DNA of 64,000 nt from contig NC_083344.1 of NCBI RefSeq assembly GCF_019175385.1, positions 56,544,782-56,608,781 on the forward strand. Reading direction: 5' to 3'. Both the position numbers and the translations under genes were made by a program. This document shows positions 21,110-32,354 of the stretch, in pieces. Below the pieces are notes generated by a model. That model was given only the letters and a program-made list of their open reading frames with translations, searched no databases and was not told the DNA's origin. The stretch's first letter is position 1. Each line of letters begins with the position of its first letter. The DNA is from Lycium barbarum. Its lineage: Eukaryota; Streptophyta; Magnoliopsida; Solanales; Solanaceae.

Positions 21110-22453
21110 GAAGAAGAAGAATCTCATAATGAGGCTCCCCCCCAGACTGTTCCTGCTCCCCCTGCACCGGCAGAGCAGGGAAGAGCTCCAGCTCCAGCCC
21201 CCGCACCTCCAGTTCCACCGCCAGCAGTTCCGGGCCAACAGATGGCCGAGGCCATTCAATTACTGACCCAGTTAATTGCCGCACAGGCTCAGCGGCAAGA
21301 TGTAGACCTAGGAGACAGGGCGGTAAGTGCAAGGGCCCGCGACTTTATCACCCTGAAGCCTCCAGAGTTTTATGGATCCAGACCAGAGGAGGACCCGCAG
21401 AGTTTTATAGATGAGATGCTGAGGACTCTAAGGATCATACATGCTTCGGATACGGAGTCCGTAGATTTGGCTTCATACAGGCTGCGGGATGTGGCAGTTT
21501 TGTGGTATAGTAGTTGGATATCCTCGAGGGGAGCGAATGCACCTCCCCCGGTTTGGCAGGAGTTTACCGAGGCATTTCTGCGACATTTCTTACCGCCAGA
21601 GGTTCGACGAGCACGAGCCGAGATGCTCTTGAACCTTAAGCAAGGAAATATGAGTGTTCGGGAGTACGACCTTCGTTTCAACTCACTAGCCAGGTATGCC
21701 CCAGCCCTGATAGCAGATAGGGGAGATCATGTGCACCGATATGTGAGTGGGCTAGGGCCACATTTGGTTAAGGAATGCTTGACGGCTTCACTCCAGGACG
21801 GGATGACTATTACCCGCATCCAGGCCCACGCCCAAAATCTGGAAGAACAGTACCAGTCACGGAAAGGGGAGCGTTATCCAGATAGGGGTCCCAGAAAAAG
21901 GGGCAGATCTTCTGAGGCTAGAAGCGAGTATAGAGGGGGGCAGGAACAAGAGCATTCTAGGTATTCAGGCCAATCAGTGGCCAGTGCACCACCTCGATTT
22001 GCGGATAGAAGATTTGACCGCTCCGCCTATTCGGGATCGGATCAGGGTACTAGAGCTTCAGGATCCAAGTACAGAGCTGATTTTAGCGGGACGGGGCTTC
22101 CCCCGCCACGATGTGCTCGGTGTGGCACGCCACACTCTGGGCAGTGCTACCTAGACACCGGTGGTTGTTTTGGCTGTGGTCGAACTGACCATTTTGTACG
22201 TGATTGCCCACTAAAGGATGAAGGAGGCCGAACTCAGCCAGCCGGATCAGCAATCGGTTCATCGTCGACCGTGCGCCCTCGTGGACAGACTTCCCAGGCT
22301 CCAGCGGGCCGCGGCCGAGGTAGAGGAGGGGCACCTATTTCAGCTGGTCCTCCGCACCGCCTATATGCACTGACAGGACGACAGGACCCTGAACCATCCG
22401 TAGACGCGGCCACAGGTACTTTTTCAGTATTTTCTATGTTAACCGTGTGTTAA
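21110..22453 (+). CDS. gag: Element B gag, copy 1 (open, start codons lost)
   Basis: Open without a stop for 448 codons; the first in-frame Met is at 21242, giving 403 residues, but the native start (MPPKRKATMAEK, seen at 26664) was removed by the chimeric junction. Pro/Ala-rich N-terminus, then capsid-like retrotransposon gag domain (residues about 30-200: FITLKPPEFYGSRPEED, VWQEFTEAFLRHFLPPE, GLGPHLVKECL). A basic Ser/Arg linker follows, with one CCHC knuckle (C309, C312, H317, C322) and a Gly/Arg-rich tail. It stops at TAA after FSMLTVC with no protease or RT beyond. Gag-only elements (TR-GAG) are known in plants and depend on pol supplied in trans. It was presumably expressed from the LTR; this copy has no adjacent upstream promoter. 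Confidence 0.85.
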   Translation, partial: EEEESHNEAPPQTVPAPPAPAEQGRAPAPAPAPPVPPPAVPGQQMAEAIQLLTQLIAAQAQRQDVDLGDRAVSARARDFITLKPPEFYGSRPEEDPQSFIDEMLRTLRIIHASDTESVDLASYRLRDVAVLWYSSWISSRGANAPPPVWQEFTEAFLRHFLPPEVRRARAEMLLNLKQGNMSVREYDLRFNSLARYAPALIADRGDHVHRYVSGLGPHLVKECLTASLQDGMTITRIQAHAQNLEEQYQSRKGERYPDRGPRKRGRSSEARSEYRGGQEQEHSRYSGQSVASAPPRFADRRFDRSAYSGSDQGTRASGSKYRADFSGTGLPPPRCARCGTPHSGQCYLDTGGCFGCGRTDHFVRDCPLKDEGGRTQPAGSAIGSSSTVRPRGQTSQAPAGRGRGRGGAPISAGPPHRLYALTGRQDPEPSVDAATGTFSVFSMLTVC

Positions 22454-22689
22454 CCAATTCGAATTTTATTTTACTCTATACTGTCCTCTGTATTACTGAA
22501 CATATTAAGAGTTTGGAAATTTGGACGAAAAGTGGCTATACGCATAGGTAAAAGGCGGATACTGGAGATTACGGAGGTTAGAACTGTAAATAAAAGAAAA
22601 GACGTGTTACGCGGACGTTTCGAAACCTTCTAAGACCCCAACGCGTCCCATATTATGCGACATAAGTAGTACGGGGAAGCGGAGGTAGA

Positions 22690-22785
22690 AGTACTAACAC
22701 CGAGACACTGAAATGCATTAAAGTTTCAAGGTTAAGCGTGCTCAGGTGGGAGTAATTCCACGATGGGTGACCCCCTGGGAAATAT
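22690..22785 (+). other. 5S-rRNA-like segment in element B, copy 1
   Basis: Contains GGTTAAGCGTGCT (5S box A region) and GATGGGTGACCCCCTGGGAA (box C region) in the order and spacing of plant 5S rRNA; the upstream part has diverged. It is derived sequence, not an intact gene. The comparison is to plant 5S as I know it, not computed. Confidence 0.75.
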
Positions 22786-23211
22786 ACTGAAAATTTCATA
22801 AATGCGGAAACAAGAGACGAGTGTAGAATTAGGCAGCCCAGAGTAAATTGGGGTGTGGAAAGCGGTTAGAAACCCCACACGAGTCATATAGGCCGAGACA
22901 GACTAAACTAACTAAAAAAGGGGAAGGCATGGCAACAGAAAGTTTTGAGGATGAAGGAAAAGGGTACAGATGTCACATGGTGAGACCGATATTGAGTCCA
23001 CACTAGCTAAAGCAAGCAATCCCTGATATGACGATATACGGGAACATGTCTAGTGAGGGGATAGACGCAGAGGACGCCACGAAGAAGGAATTTCAACCGT
23101 AAAGATCGTAAAAAGGGTAACCTAAGCTTCTAAGATGAATATGCTAAGCGACATGAGGTATTTACAAAGGAGACCTCCCCGAAATATTATACTATGCTAT
23201 GAGGCAAGTTT

Positions 23212-23247
23212 AACATTCGAGGACGAATGTTCTAAAGGGGGGGAGGA
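23212..23247 (+). other. ACATTCG hairpin and polypurine tract, B copy 1
   Basis: AACATTCG-AGGA-CGAATGTT followed by AAAGGGGGGGAGGA directly before the LTR start TGTTATATCCC. Confidence 0.85.
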
Positions 23248-26200
23248 TGTTATATCCCGCATTTTATGCAATCGAATAATTCAAGACAATCGCGGGAAAA
23301 CAACAAGCAAGGCAATATTTTATTTTGTTTGGCACATGAGTTGCTTATGAAAAGTCTAGAAGTGGAAATATGGAGAACGACGAAGGGCAAATTTGGAAGT
23401 TGGAAATTTTTTTCATAAATTACAAGAATTTGCCAAGAATACAAAGTGGGCTAGAACTATTTTTTTAAGCAAAAGAGAGGCCCAACCGGCCATGTTGATG
23501 GGTTTGGCCCATGATTCATTAATTCATGGTATTAAATAAGATGACCAAGTCATCTTTATCCCATAAGTGCTCTAGAAGATTCAAGAAATTGAAGAACAAA
23601 AGAAGGGAACAAAGCTTAAGGCCATTCGACCATAGTGAAAAATCCAAGAAAAAAATTGCAAAATTCTTCCAAAAATTATTTTCCACTAAGTGAAGGGTGC
23701 ATAACAAGGTGAAGTTGTTGTTGGAGCAAGAAGGATTCATAATCATTCAAGTTGTCAACTTGTAGTCAAGTGAGAAGTTGAAGAAGAAAGGTGAATTCTA
23801 ATCTTGTTTTATGTGTTATACATGGTTTATATGTGTTGTAATTTGCTAAAATAGATGAAATTCATGAAGGAGAGGAATATAGTAATTGGCCGTGCATATA
23901 TGTATATGTGTAGGCATCATATTTCAATTATTTTGTCTGGTGTTTGGTTGTTGTTGTTGTGAATACTATATTGATAATGGAAGTTGAATGATTTTGGAAA
24001 GATTGTAGTTGTGTATGTATGAGGTTGGCCGTGTAGTGTGTAGTGTGCATATGGTTGTGTGTGTGTTGCTTGATGAATGGATAGTGAGCAAGTTTTATCT
24101 ATTATCTTAGTTGTTGTGTTGTGGATTTTATATCGCAAATCAAGAATTTATAAACATGGTGAAGTATTAGTAGATGGAAGTTTGTGTAAATTGAAAATAA
24201 GTTTCTTGTATGGAAGACATGTAATGGTATTACTATGATGTTGTTGGAATATATGTATTATAAGGTTATTGTTGTTTCATTGGAATTGGAGAGTCTTGAA
24301 GGAAGTAGAAGGCTAATTGAAGTGTTGGAATGTACCTTGAATTGAATATGTGAATTTCTAGTGTGATTGTTGAATTATGTTAATAGTTTGGCCGGGTTTG
24401 AATTCCCGGATTGTGATTGATGAGAATTTGGTTGTGATGAATGTTGAGGATGGTATATTTACAGAGGAAGTGCTGCCGAAATTTCGGTAGCCAAGTGTTT
24501 CCTTAAGATTCTAACTCTAAGTATCCTAATAAGAGTTTTGGTAAACATGACCAAATTTCAGATTTTGACGAGATTGCAACGTGAATTTGGAGTAGCAAAA
24601 GGAGCGGAAAGAGGTATGTAAGGCTTCACCCTTCTTTCTATGGCATGTCTTAGTTGTAATAAGTTGGGTACGAGCCTCGGGGACAACCCGGTTCCCCGGA
24701 ATCCGCACCTAAAGTTTTCCACTTTTTGTTCAATAGAATTGAACTAGAAAGTGTGCCAATTGTTGGAAAAACCTCCTACACCCTTAGAACTTGTATAAAT
24801 GGGACCCGATTACCCTGAGACCCTCACAAGTAATGCTATGACACGTAACATACGTAAATCGTATACGCTACCTCATCCGGCCCGAGGTGGGCCCGTTACT
24901 CTCGGATTTTCCTATAGTCGTGGTTGACTTACTTGAAGTAAATCCAAAGGGGACTTTTGATCCCAATCTCGTTACCGAATGATAAGTACTATGACTGCTC
25001 TAACGAGAATGTTTTTATGAGGATAATGATAATTACAATGTTAGACAAGAGAATGTACCTTTGATAAGTACGACCGGAACGACGGTATGACTAAGATGAC
25101 TAAGCTAAGTATCTTATGTAAACATGAAAGTGATACACTAATTTTTGAATCGTATTTATATTTCCTAGTTATATCTTTATTTTCTCCGCCTCTAAAGCCT
25201 ATGACGGTCATCTATGATGCCCACGATTTCATTCTACGGTACTGTAATACTATTCTCCGTTTATAGTCTCGCCTTAAAATACTTGTTCCTTCAAGGTGAG
25301 ATAAAGCTATCAGTAGCATCCCACAACGTAATCGGAGGTCACCGACCTTACGTCACTCCGATGGATACATGATTTTCCTTGGCTCTTGTGTGCTTATATG
25401 ATATATGTATATAAAATAGGTATATGTGTATGGATATCTATATAGAAATAAGATAAGTAATTGTATATGAGACGTGTATATGTATAAAAGATAAGCAAAT
25501 GTATATGTATATGTGTATGGGGAAAGGGGAAGGGTCACTGTTATATCACCACCTGATTCAGCTGGATTCCATCCTGGACGCGGGATGCCCGGACGCGGGA
25601 TATGGGAGAGCCGTACGCGGCGTCTGTATATATATATAATGTATGCTACCTATATATGATGTAATGTGTTTGGACACCATTGGGGAGGGGGCTTGGGTGA
25701 GCCGATTGTATTCGGCGTCTGTAAATGTCAATAAAAGATACCGTTACTGAAATGTACTATTTTCTGTGCACGAGAATAAGTAATATATAAATGTTAATTC
25801 CTATGCTTATGAAAAGAAGCGTTTCAAAGACGAAAGGACAAGCCTACATGACAGCCGGCCTAAAAAGGGGCCTTCCTATGCACAGGTTACCTTCTCGCCT
25901 CGTTATATGCCCTGTGACTCCATGATATTATTAATCGTACTCTATGTCACTGCTTGTATTATTTTCTATGCCTTACATACTCGGTACACTATTCGTACTG
26001 ACGTCCCTTCTTGTGGACGCTGCGTTTCATGCCGCGCAGGTCAGCAGGCAGGTGGACTTGATCCTTAGGAGCTCTGCCAGCAGCACTCTACAGCGCTCCA
26101 GTCGTTCCGGAGCCTTATTTCAGTGGTACTATTTTGTGTATATATAATCTCGGGCACGATCGTACTCGGCCCTTTCTATGTATAAACGTACTATGTCTAG

Positions 26201-26450
26201 AGGCTCGTAGACAGATATGTACAGTCAGTTAAGTATAGTTAGGTATATGGTGTTTTGGCATGCTAATGTTGATGTATAAGTCATAACGAAGTTTATTAGT
26301 CTATGTTCAGAATGACGCCGCTAATGTTAATGTTAAAAAAAAAATGGCTCTGTTTACATGGCTTGCTAAGAGGTAAAGGTAAAACGATAGACAAGGGGTG
26401 CTCGGTACAAGTATCGGGTACTCGTCACGGCCCCTAGACGGGTCGTGACA
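23248..26450 (+). mobile_element. Element B LTR, complete copy (3203 bp)
   Basis: TGTTATATCCCGC to GACGGGTCGTGACA. Landmarks: GGAAGTGCTGCCG followed by palindrome CCGAAATTTCGG near 24465-24490, donor-like GAG|GTATGTAAGG at 24614, GC-rich repeats (GGACGCGGGAT) at 25570-25620, triple hairpin 25981-26039. Followed by leader and gag, so it acts as a 5' LTR for the gag piece to its right and a 3' LTR for copy 1. Confidence 0.9.
25981..26039 (+). promoter_or_regulatory. Triple hairpin of B LTR
   Basis: Hairpin 1 TCGGTAC/GTACTGA with a G.T pair, hairpin 2 CGTCC/GGACG, hairpin 3 CTGCG/CGCAG. The heptaloop hairpin is not preserved here; the homologous stretch near 26150-26175 does not pair. Confidence 0.7.
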
Positions 26451-26454
26451 GAAG

Positions 26455-26466
26455 TGGTATCAGAGC
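26455..26466 (+). other. Primer-binding site, initiator tRNA-Met (element B)
   Basis: TGGTATCAGAGC four bases after the LTR end. Confidence 0.95.
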
Positions 26467-26519
26467 AGTTCGGTCCTAGGGTTTGTCTGCGAGCCGTGTC
26501 CAGTAGAGTCTTGCTTATG

Positions 26520-26539
26520 GGTGTGTAGCGCGCCACACT
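26520..26539 (+). promoter_or_regulatory. Dimer-initiation-like leader hairpin (loop TAGCGCGC)
   Basis: Stem GGTGTG/CACACT (outer pair G.T); the loop contains self-complementary GCGCGC (26528-26533). It lies 53 nt after the primer-binding site. Confidence 0.6.
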
Positions 26540-26663
26540 TATAAACAGGAGGCTACAGGGCATTTAGGAAATGTGACCTTCTTTGCATTCTGAGATCGTG
26601 CGATAGAGCTAAGTTGCCAGGCTTCCGTATTCCTTTTCCTAAACCTATGTTATGGTTTCAGTA

Positions 26664-27134
26664 ATGCCGCCGAAGAGAAAGGCTACGATGGCCGAGAAAG
26701 CCAAGAGGGTGGCGGCCAGCAGAGTTGAACGGGAGCTTGAAGAAGAAGAATCTCATAATGAGGCTCCCCCCCAGACTGTTCCTGCTCCCCCTGCACCGGC
26801 AGAGCAGGGAAGAGCTCCAACTCCAGCCCCCGCACCCCCAGTTCCACCGCCAGCAGTTCCGGGCCAACAGATGGCCGAGGCCATTCAATTACTGACCCAG
26901 TTAATTGCCGCACAGGCTCAGCGGCAAGATGTAGACCTAGGAGACAGGGCGGTAAGTGCAAGGGCCCGCGACTTTATCACCCTGAAGCCTCCAGAGTTTT
27001 ATGGATCCAGACCAGAGGAGGACCCGCAGAGTTTTATAGATGAGATGCTGAGGACTCTAAGGATCATACATGCTTCGGATACGGAGTCCGTAGATTTGGC
27101 TTCATACAGGCTGCGGGATGTGGCAATTTTGTGG
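26664..27134 (+). pseudogene. gag: Element B gag N-terminus, cut at 27134
   Basis: Native start MPPKRKATMAEKAKR, then a Glu-rich and Pro/Ala-rich stretch and the beginning of the capsid-like domain up to LRDVAILW. There the sequence switches to antisense A gag at the tandem-duplication boundary. It overlaps in content with the first part of copy 1, so the missing 5' codons of the other copies can be recognised here. The reading frame stays open for 41 non-gag codons to 27257. Confidence 0.85.
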
Positions 27135-27509
27135 TCTGGGGAACTGCTGCCTGTTCCCACCTCTAAACTCGCTCATCGGACCCAAAGATATAGCCCTCTT
27201 GCCATGTCCCCTATCTTACTCGCTTTCACTTCTCTGCTGTTGCAAGCTTTCTTTTAAGTTCGTAGCATGGGCCTGAATGCGCGCAATGTCCGCAGTCAGG
27301 CATCTATCCATCAAGTGTGGCCCTAGGCCTTTCACAAATCGGTGTTTTCGGTCACCCATGTCCGCTACCATGGCCGAAGCATACCTATCCAAGGAATTGA
27401 AACGGAAACTATACTCTAGAGCACTCATACTACCTTGCCTCAAATTTAAGAATTTATCGGCTCTAGCTCGCCGAACTCCCGGAGGCATATAGTGTCGGAG
27501 AAAAGCATC
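27135..27509 (-). pseudogene. gag: Duplicated element A gag fragment, copy 2
   Basis: Same segment as 20733-21107, offset 6402 bp, with few differences (for example TATCC for TAGCC near 27388). It marks the tandem-duplication boundary at its left and the chimeric A/B junction at its right. Confidence 0.85.
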
Positions 27510-27511
27510 AA

Positions 27512-28855
27512 GAAGAAGAAGAATCTCATAATGAGGCTCCCCCCAGACTGTTCCTGCTCCCCCATGCACCGGCAGAGCAGGGAAGAGCTCCAGCTCCAGC
27601 CCCCGCACCTCCAGTTCCACCGCCAGCAGTTCCGGGCCAACAGATGGCCGAGGCCATTCAATTACTGACCCAGTTAATTGCCGCACAGGCTCAGCGGCAA
27701 GATGTAGACCTAGGAGACAGGGCGGTAAGTGCAAGGGCCCGCGACTTTATCACCCTGAAGCCTCCAGAGTTTTATGGATCCAGACCAGAGGAGGACCCGC
27801 AGAGTTTTATAGATGAGATGCTGAGGACTCTAAGGATCATACATGCTTCGGATACGGAGTCCGTAGATTTGGCTTCATACAGGCTGCGGGATGTGGCAGT
27901 TTTGTGGTATAGTAGTTGGATATCCTCGAGGGGAGCGAATGCACCTCCCCCGGTTTGGCAGGAGTTTACCGAGGCATTTCTGCGACATTTCTTACCGCCA
28001 GAGGTTCGACGAGCACGGGCCGAGATGCTCTTGAACCTTAAGCAAGGAAATATGAGTGTTCGGGAGTACGACCTTCGTTTCAACTCACTAGCCAGGTATG
28101 CCCCAGCCCTGATAGCAGATAGGGGAGATCATGTGCACCGATATGTGAGTGGGCTAGGGCCACATTTGGTTAAGGAATGCTTGACGGCTTCACTCCAGGA
28201 CGGGATGACTATTACCCGCATCCAGGCCCACGCCCAAAATCTGGAAGAACAGTACCAGTCACGGAAAGGGGAGCGTTATCCAGATAGGGGTCCCAAAAAA
28301 AGGGGCAGATCTTCTGGGGCTAGAAACGAGTATAGAGAGGGGCAGGCACAAGAGCAGTCTAGGTATTCCGGCCAATCAGTGGCCAGTGCACCACCTCGAT
28401 TTGCAGATAGAAGATTTGACCGCTCCGCCTATTCGGGATCGGATCAGGGTACTAGAGCTTCAGGATCCAAGTACAGAGCTGATTTTAGCGGGACGGGGCT
28501 TGCCCCGCCACGATGTGCTCGGTGTGGCACGCCACACTCTGGGCAGTGCTACCTAGACACCGGTGGTTGTTTTGCCTGTGGTCGAACTGACCATTTTGTA
28601 CGTGATTGCCCACTAAAGGATGAAGGAGGCCGAACTCAGCCAGCCGGATCAGCAATCGATTCATCGTCAACCGTGCGCCCTCATGGACAGACTTCCCAGG
28701 CTCCAGCGGGCCGCGGCCGAGGTAGAGGAGGGGCACCTAGTTCAGCTGGTCCTCCGCACCGCCTATATGCACTGACAGGACGACAGGACCCTGAACCTTC
28801 CGCAGACGCGGCCACATGTACTTTTTCAGTATTTTCTATGATAACCGTGTGTTAA
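27512..28855 (+). CDS. gag: Element B gag, copy 2 (open, start codons lost)
   Basis: The 403-residue frame from Met 27644 to TAA 28855 is collinear with copy 1 and also free of stops. It differs at scattered residues (for example GARNEYREGQAQEQ for EARSEYRGGQEQEH, and knuckle CFAC for CFGC; the CCHC pattern is kept). Upstream, a shift in a C run near 27540-27570 puts the Pro/Ala-rich N-terminus out of frame relative to copy 1. No pol follows. The same chimeric junction removes the native start. Confidence 0.85.
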   Translation, partial: EEEESHNEAPPRLFLLPHAPAEQGRAPAPAPAPPVPPPAVPGQQMAEAIQLLTQLIAAQAQRQDVDLGDRAVSARARDFITLKPPEFYGSRPEEDPQSFIDEMLRTLRIIHASDTESVDLASYRLRDVAVLWYSSWISSRGANAPPPVWQEFTEAFLRHFLPPEVRRARAEMLLNLKQGNMSVREYDLRFNSLARYAPALIADRGDHVHRYVSGLGPHLVKECLTASLQDGMTITRIQAHAQNLEEQYQSRKGERYPDRGPKKRGRSSGARNEYREGQAQEQSRYSGQSVASAPPRFADRRFDRSAYSGSDQGTRASGSKYRADFSGTGLAPPRCARCGTPHSGQCYLDTGGCFACGRTDHFVRDCPLKDEGGRTQPAGSAIDSSSTVRPHGQTSQAPAGRGRGRGGAPSSAGPPHRLYALTGRQDPEPSADAATCTFSVFSMITVC

Positions 28856-29648
28856 CCAATTCGGATTTTATTTTACTCTATACTGTCCTTTGTATTACTG
28901 AACATATTAAGAGTTTGGAAATTTGGACGAACGGTGGCTATACGCATAGGTAAAAGGCGGATACTGGAGATTACGGAGGTTAGAACTGTAAATAAAAGAA
29001 AAGACGTGTTACGCAGACGTTTCGAAACCTGCTAAGACCCCAACGCGTCCCATATTATGCGACATAAGTAGTACGGGGAAGCGGAGTTAGAAGTACTAAC
29101 ACCGAGACACTGAAATGCATTAAAGTTTCAAGGTTAGCGTGCTCAGGTGGGAGTAATTCCACGATGGGTGACCCCCTGGGAAATATACTGAAAATTTCAT
29201 AAATGCGAAAACAAGAGACGAGTGTAGAATTAGGCAGCCCAGAGTAAATTGGGGTGTGGAAAGCGGTTAGAAACCCCACACAAGTCATATAGGCCGAGAC
29301 AGACTAAACTAACCGAAAAAGGGGAAGGCATGGCAACAGAAAGTTTTGAGGATGAAGGAAAAGGGTACAGATGTCACATGGTGAGACCGATATTGAGTCC
29401 ACACTAGCTAAAGCAAGCAATCCCTGATATGACGATATACGGGAACATGTCTAGTGAGGGGATAGACGCAGAGGACGCCACGAAGAAGGAATTTCAACCG
29501 TAAAGATCGTAAAAAGGGTAACCTAAGCTTCTAAGATGAATATGCTAAGCGACATGAGGTATTTACAAAGGAGACCACCCCGAAATATTATACTATGCTA
29601 TGAGGCAAGTTTAACATTCGAGGACGAATGTTCTAAAGGGGGGGAGGA
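28856..29648 (+). other. Element B non-coding tail, copy 2
   Basis: Same as 22454-23247 with scattered changes and one deleted base in the 5S-like box (GGTTAGCG for GGTTAAGCG). It ends with the ACATTCG hairpin (29613-29632) and polypurine tract. Confidence 0.75.
29092..29186 (+). other. 5S-rRNA-like segment in element B, copy 2
   Basis: As in copy 1; box A has lost one A, box C (GATGGGTGACCCCCTGGGAA) is unchanged. Confidence 0.7.
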
Positions 29649-32354
29649 TGTTATATCTCGCATTTTATGCAATCGAATAATTCAAGACAATCGCGGGAAA
29701 ACAACAAGCAAGGCAATATTTTATTTTGTTTGGCACATGAGTTGCTTATGAAAAGTCTAGAAGTGGAAATATGGAGAACGACGAAGGGCAAATTTGGAAG
29801 TTGGAAAAATGTTTCATAACTTACAAGAATTTGCCAAGAATACAAAGTGGGCTAGAACTATTTTTTTAAGCAAAAGAGAGGCCCAACCGGCCATGTTGAT
29901 GGATTTGGCCCATGATTCATTAATTCATGGTATTAAATAAGATGACCAAGTCATCTTTATCCCATAAGTGCTCTAGAAGATTCAAGAAATTGAAGAACAA
30001 AAGAAGGGAACAAAGCTTAAGGCCATTCGGCCATAGTGAAAAATCCATGAAAAAAATTGCAACATTCTTCCAAAAATTATTTTCCACTAAGTGAAGGGTG
30101 CATAACAAGGTGAAGTTGTTGTTGGAGCAAGAAGGATTCATAATCATTCAAGTTGTCAACTTGTAGTCAAGTGAGAAGTTGAAGAAGAAAGGTGACTTCT
30201 AATCTTGTTTTATGTGTTATACATGGTTTATATGTGTTGTAATATGCTAAAATAGATGAAATTCATGAAGGAGAGGAATATAGTAATTGGTCGTGCATGT
30301 ATGTATATGTGTACGCATCATATTTCAATTATTTTGTCTGGTGTTTGGTTGTTGTTGTTGTGAATACTATATTGATAATGGAAGTTGAATGATTTTGGAA
30401 AGATTGTAGTTGTGTATGTATGAGGTTGGCTGTGTAGTGTGTAGTGTTCATATGGTCGTGTGTGTGTTGCTTGATGAATGGATAGTGAGCAAGTTTTATC
30501 TAGTATCTTAGTTGTTGTGTTGTGGATTTTATATCGCAAATGAAGAATTTATAAGCATCGTGAAGTATTAGTAGATGGAAGTTTGTGTAAATTGAAAATA
30601 AGTTTCTTGTATGGAAGACATGTAATGGTATTACTATGATGTTGTTGGAATATATGTATTATAAGGTTATTGTTGTTTCATTGGAATTGGAGAGTCTTGA
30701 AGGAAGTAGAAGGCTAATTGAAGTGTTGGAATGTACCTTGAATTGAATATGTGAATTTCTAGTGTGATTGTTGAATTATGTTAATAGTTTGGCCGGGTTT
30801 GAATTCCCGGATTGTGATTGATGAGAATTTGGTTGTGATGAATGTTGAGGATGGTATATTTACAGAGGAAGTGCTGTCGAAATTTCGGTAGCCAAGTGTT
30901 TCCTTAAGATTCTAACTCTAAGTATCCTAATAAGAGTTTTGGTAAACCTGACCAAATTTCAGATTTTGACGAGATTGCAACGTGAATTTGGAGTAGCAAA
31001 AGGAGCGGAAAGAGGTATGTAAGTCTTCACCCTTCTTTCTATGGCATGTCTTAGTTGTAATAAGTTGGGTACGAGCCTCGGGGACAACCCGGTTCCCCGG
31101 AATCCGCACCTAAAGTTTTCCACTTTTTGTTCAATAGAATTGAACTAGAAAGTGTGCCAATTGTTGGAAAAACCTCCTACACCCTTAGAACTTGTATAAA
31201 TGGGACCCGATTACCCTGAGACCCTCACAAGTAACGCTATGACACGTAACATACGTAAATCGTATACGCTACCTCATCCGGCCCGAGGTGGGCCCGTTAC
31301 TCTCGGATTTTCCTATAGTCGTGGTTGACTTACTTGAAGTAAATCCAAAGGGGACTTTTGATCCCAATCTCGTTACCGAATGATAAGTACTATGACTGCT
31401 CTAACGAGAATGTTTCTATGAGGATAATGATAATTACAATGTTAGACAAGAGAATGTACCTTTGATAAGTACGACCGGAACGACGCTATGACTAAGATGA
31501 CTAAGCTAAGTATCTTATGTAAACATGAAAGTGATACACTAATTTTTGAATCGTATTTATATTTCCTAGTTATATCTTTATTTTCTCCGCCTCCAAAGCC
31601 TATGACGGTCATCTATGATGCCCACGATTTCATTCTACGGTACTGTAATACTATTCTCCGTTGATAGTCTCGCCTTAAAATACTTGTTCCTTCAAGGTGA
31701 GACAAAGCTATCACTAGCATCCCACAACGTAATCGGAGGTCACCGACCTTACGTCACTCCGATGCATACATGATTTTCCTTGGCTCTTGTGTGCTTATAT
31801 GATATATGTATATAAAATAGGTATATGTGTATGGATATGTATATAGAAATAAGATAAGTAATTGTATATAAGACGTGTACATGTATAAAAGATAAGCAAA
31901 TGTATATGTATATGTGTATGGGGAAAGGGGAAGGGTCACTGTTATATCACCACCTGATTCAGCTGGATTCCATCCTGGACGCGGGATGCCCGGACGCGGG
32001 ATATGGGAGAGCCGTACGCGGCGTCTGTATATATATATAATGTATGCTACCTATACATGATGTAATGTGTTTGGACACCGTTGGGGAGGGGGCTTGGGTG
32101 AGCCGATTGTATTCGGCGTCTGTAAATGTGAATAAAAGATACCGTTACTGAAATGTACTATTTTCTGTGCACGAGAATAAGTAATATATAAATGTTAATT
32201 CCTATGCTTATGGAAAGAAACGTTTCAAAGACGAAAGGACAAGCCTACATGACAGCCGGCCTAAAAAGGGGCCTTCCTATGCACTGGTTACCTTCTCGCC
32301 TCGTTATATGCCCTGTGACTCCATGATATTATTAATCGTACTCTATGTCACTGC
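29649..32354 (+). mobile_element. Element B LTR copy 2, 5' part
   Basis: Matches 23248-25954 of the complete LTR and breaks off at CTATGTCACTGCT, where the third A-gag fragment starts. Its donor-like GAG|GTATGTAAG lies at 31015. Confidence 0.9.

Larger units (their letters stand above)
22454..23247 (+). other. Element B non-coding internal tail, copy 1
   Basis: No pol motif in any frame. It contains the 5S-rRNA-like segment and, at the end, the ACATTCG hairpin and polypurine tract. The stretch around 22590-22640 (GACGTGTTACG) resembles 60145-60175 of element D, so the two tails share ancestry. Confidence 0.75.

Noticed and set aside
20814..21332. 172-codon minus-strand frames at 20814-21332 and 27216-27734 (and 32464-32892)
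   Set aside because: They read through the chimeric junction: the first half is antisense B gag, the second half A gag. Long only because the rearranged unit is duplicated.
25353..25538. Tyr/Thr-repeat frames at 25353-25538 and 31754-31939
   Set aside because: Translation of GTATATG-type simple sequence in the B LTRs.
26150..26175. Heptaloop hairpin in the B LTR
   Set aside because: The homologous stretch aligns by flanks but arms no longer pair and the loop consensus is lost.
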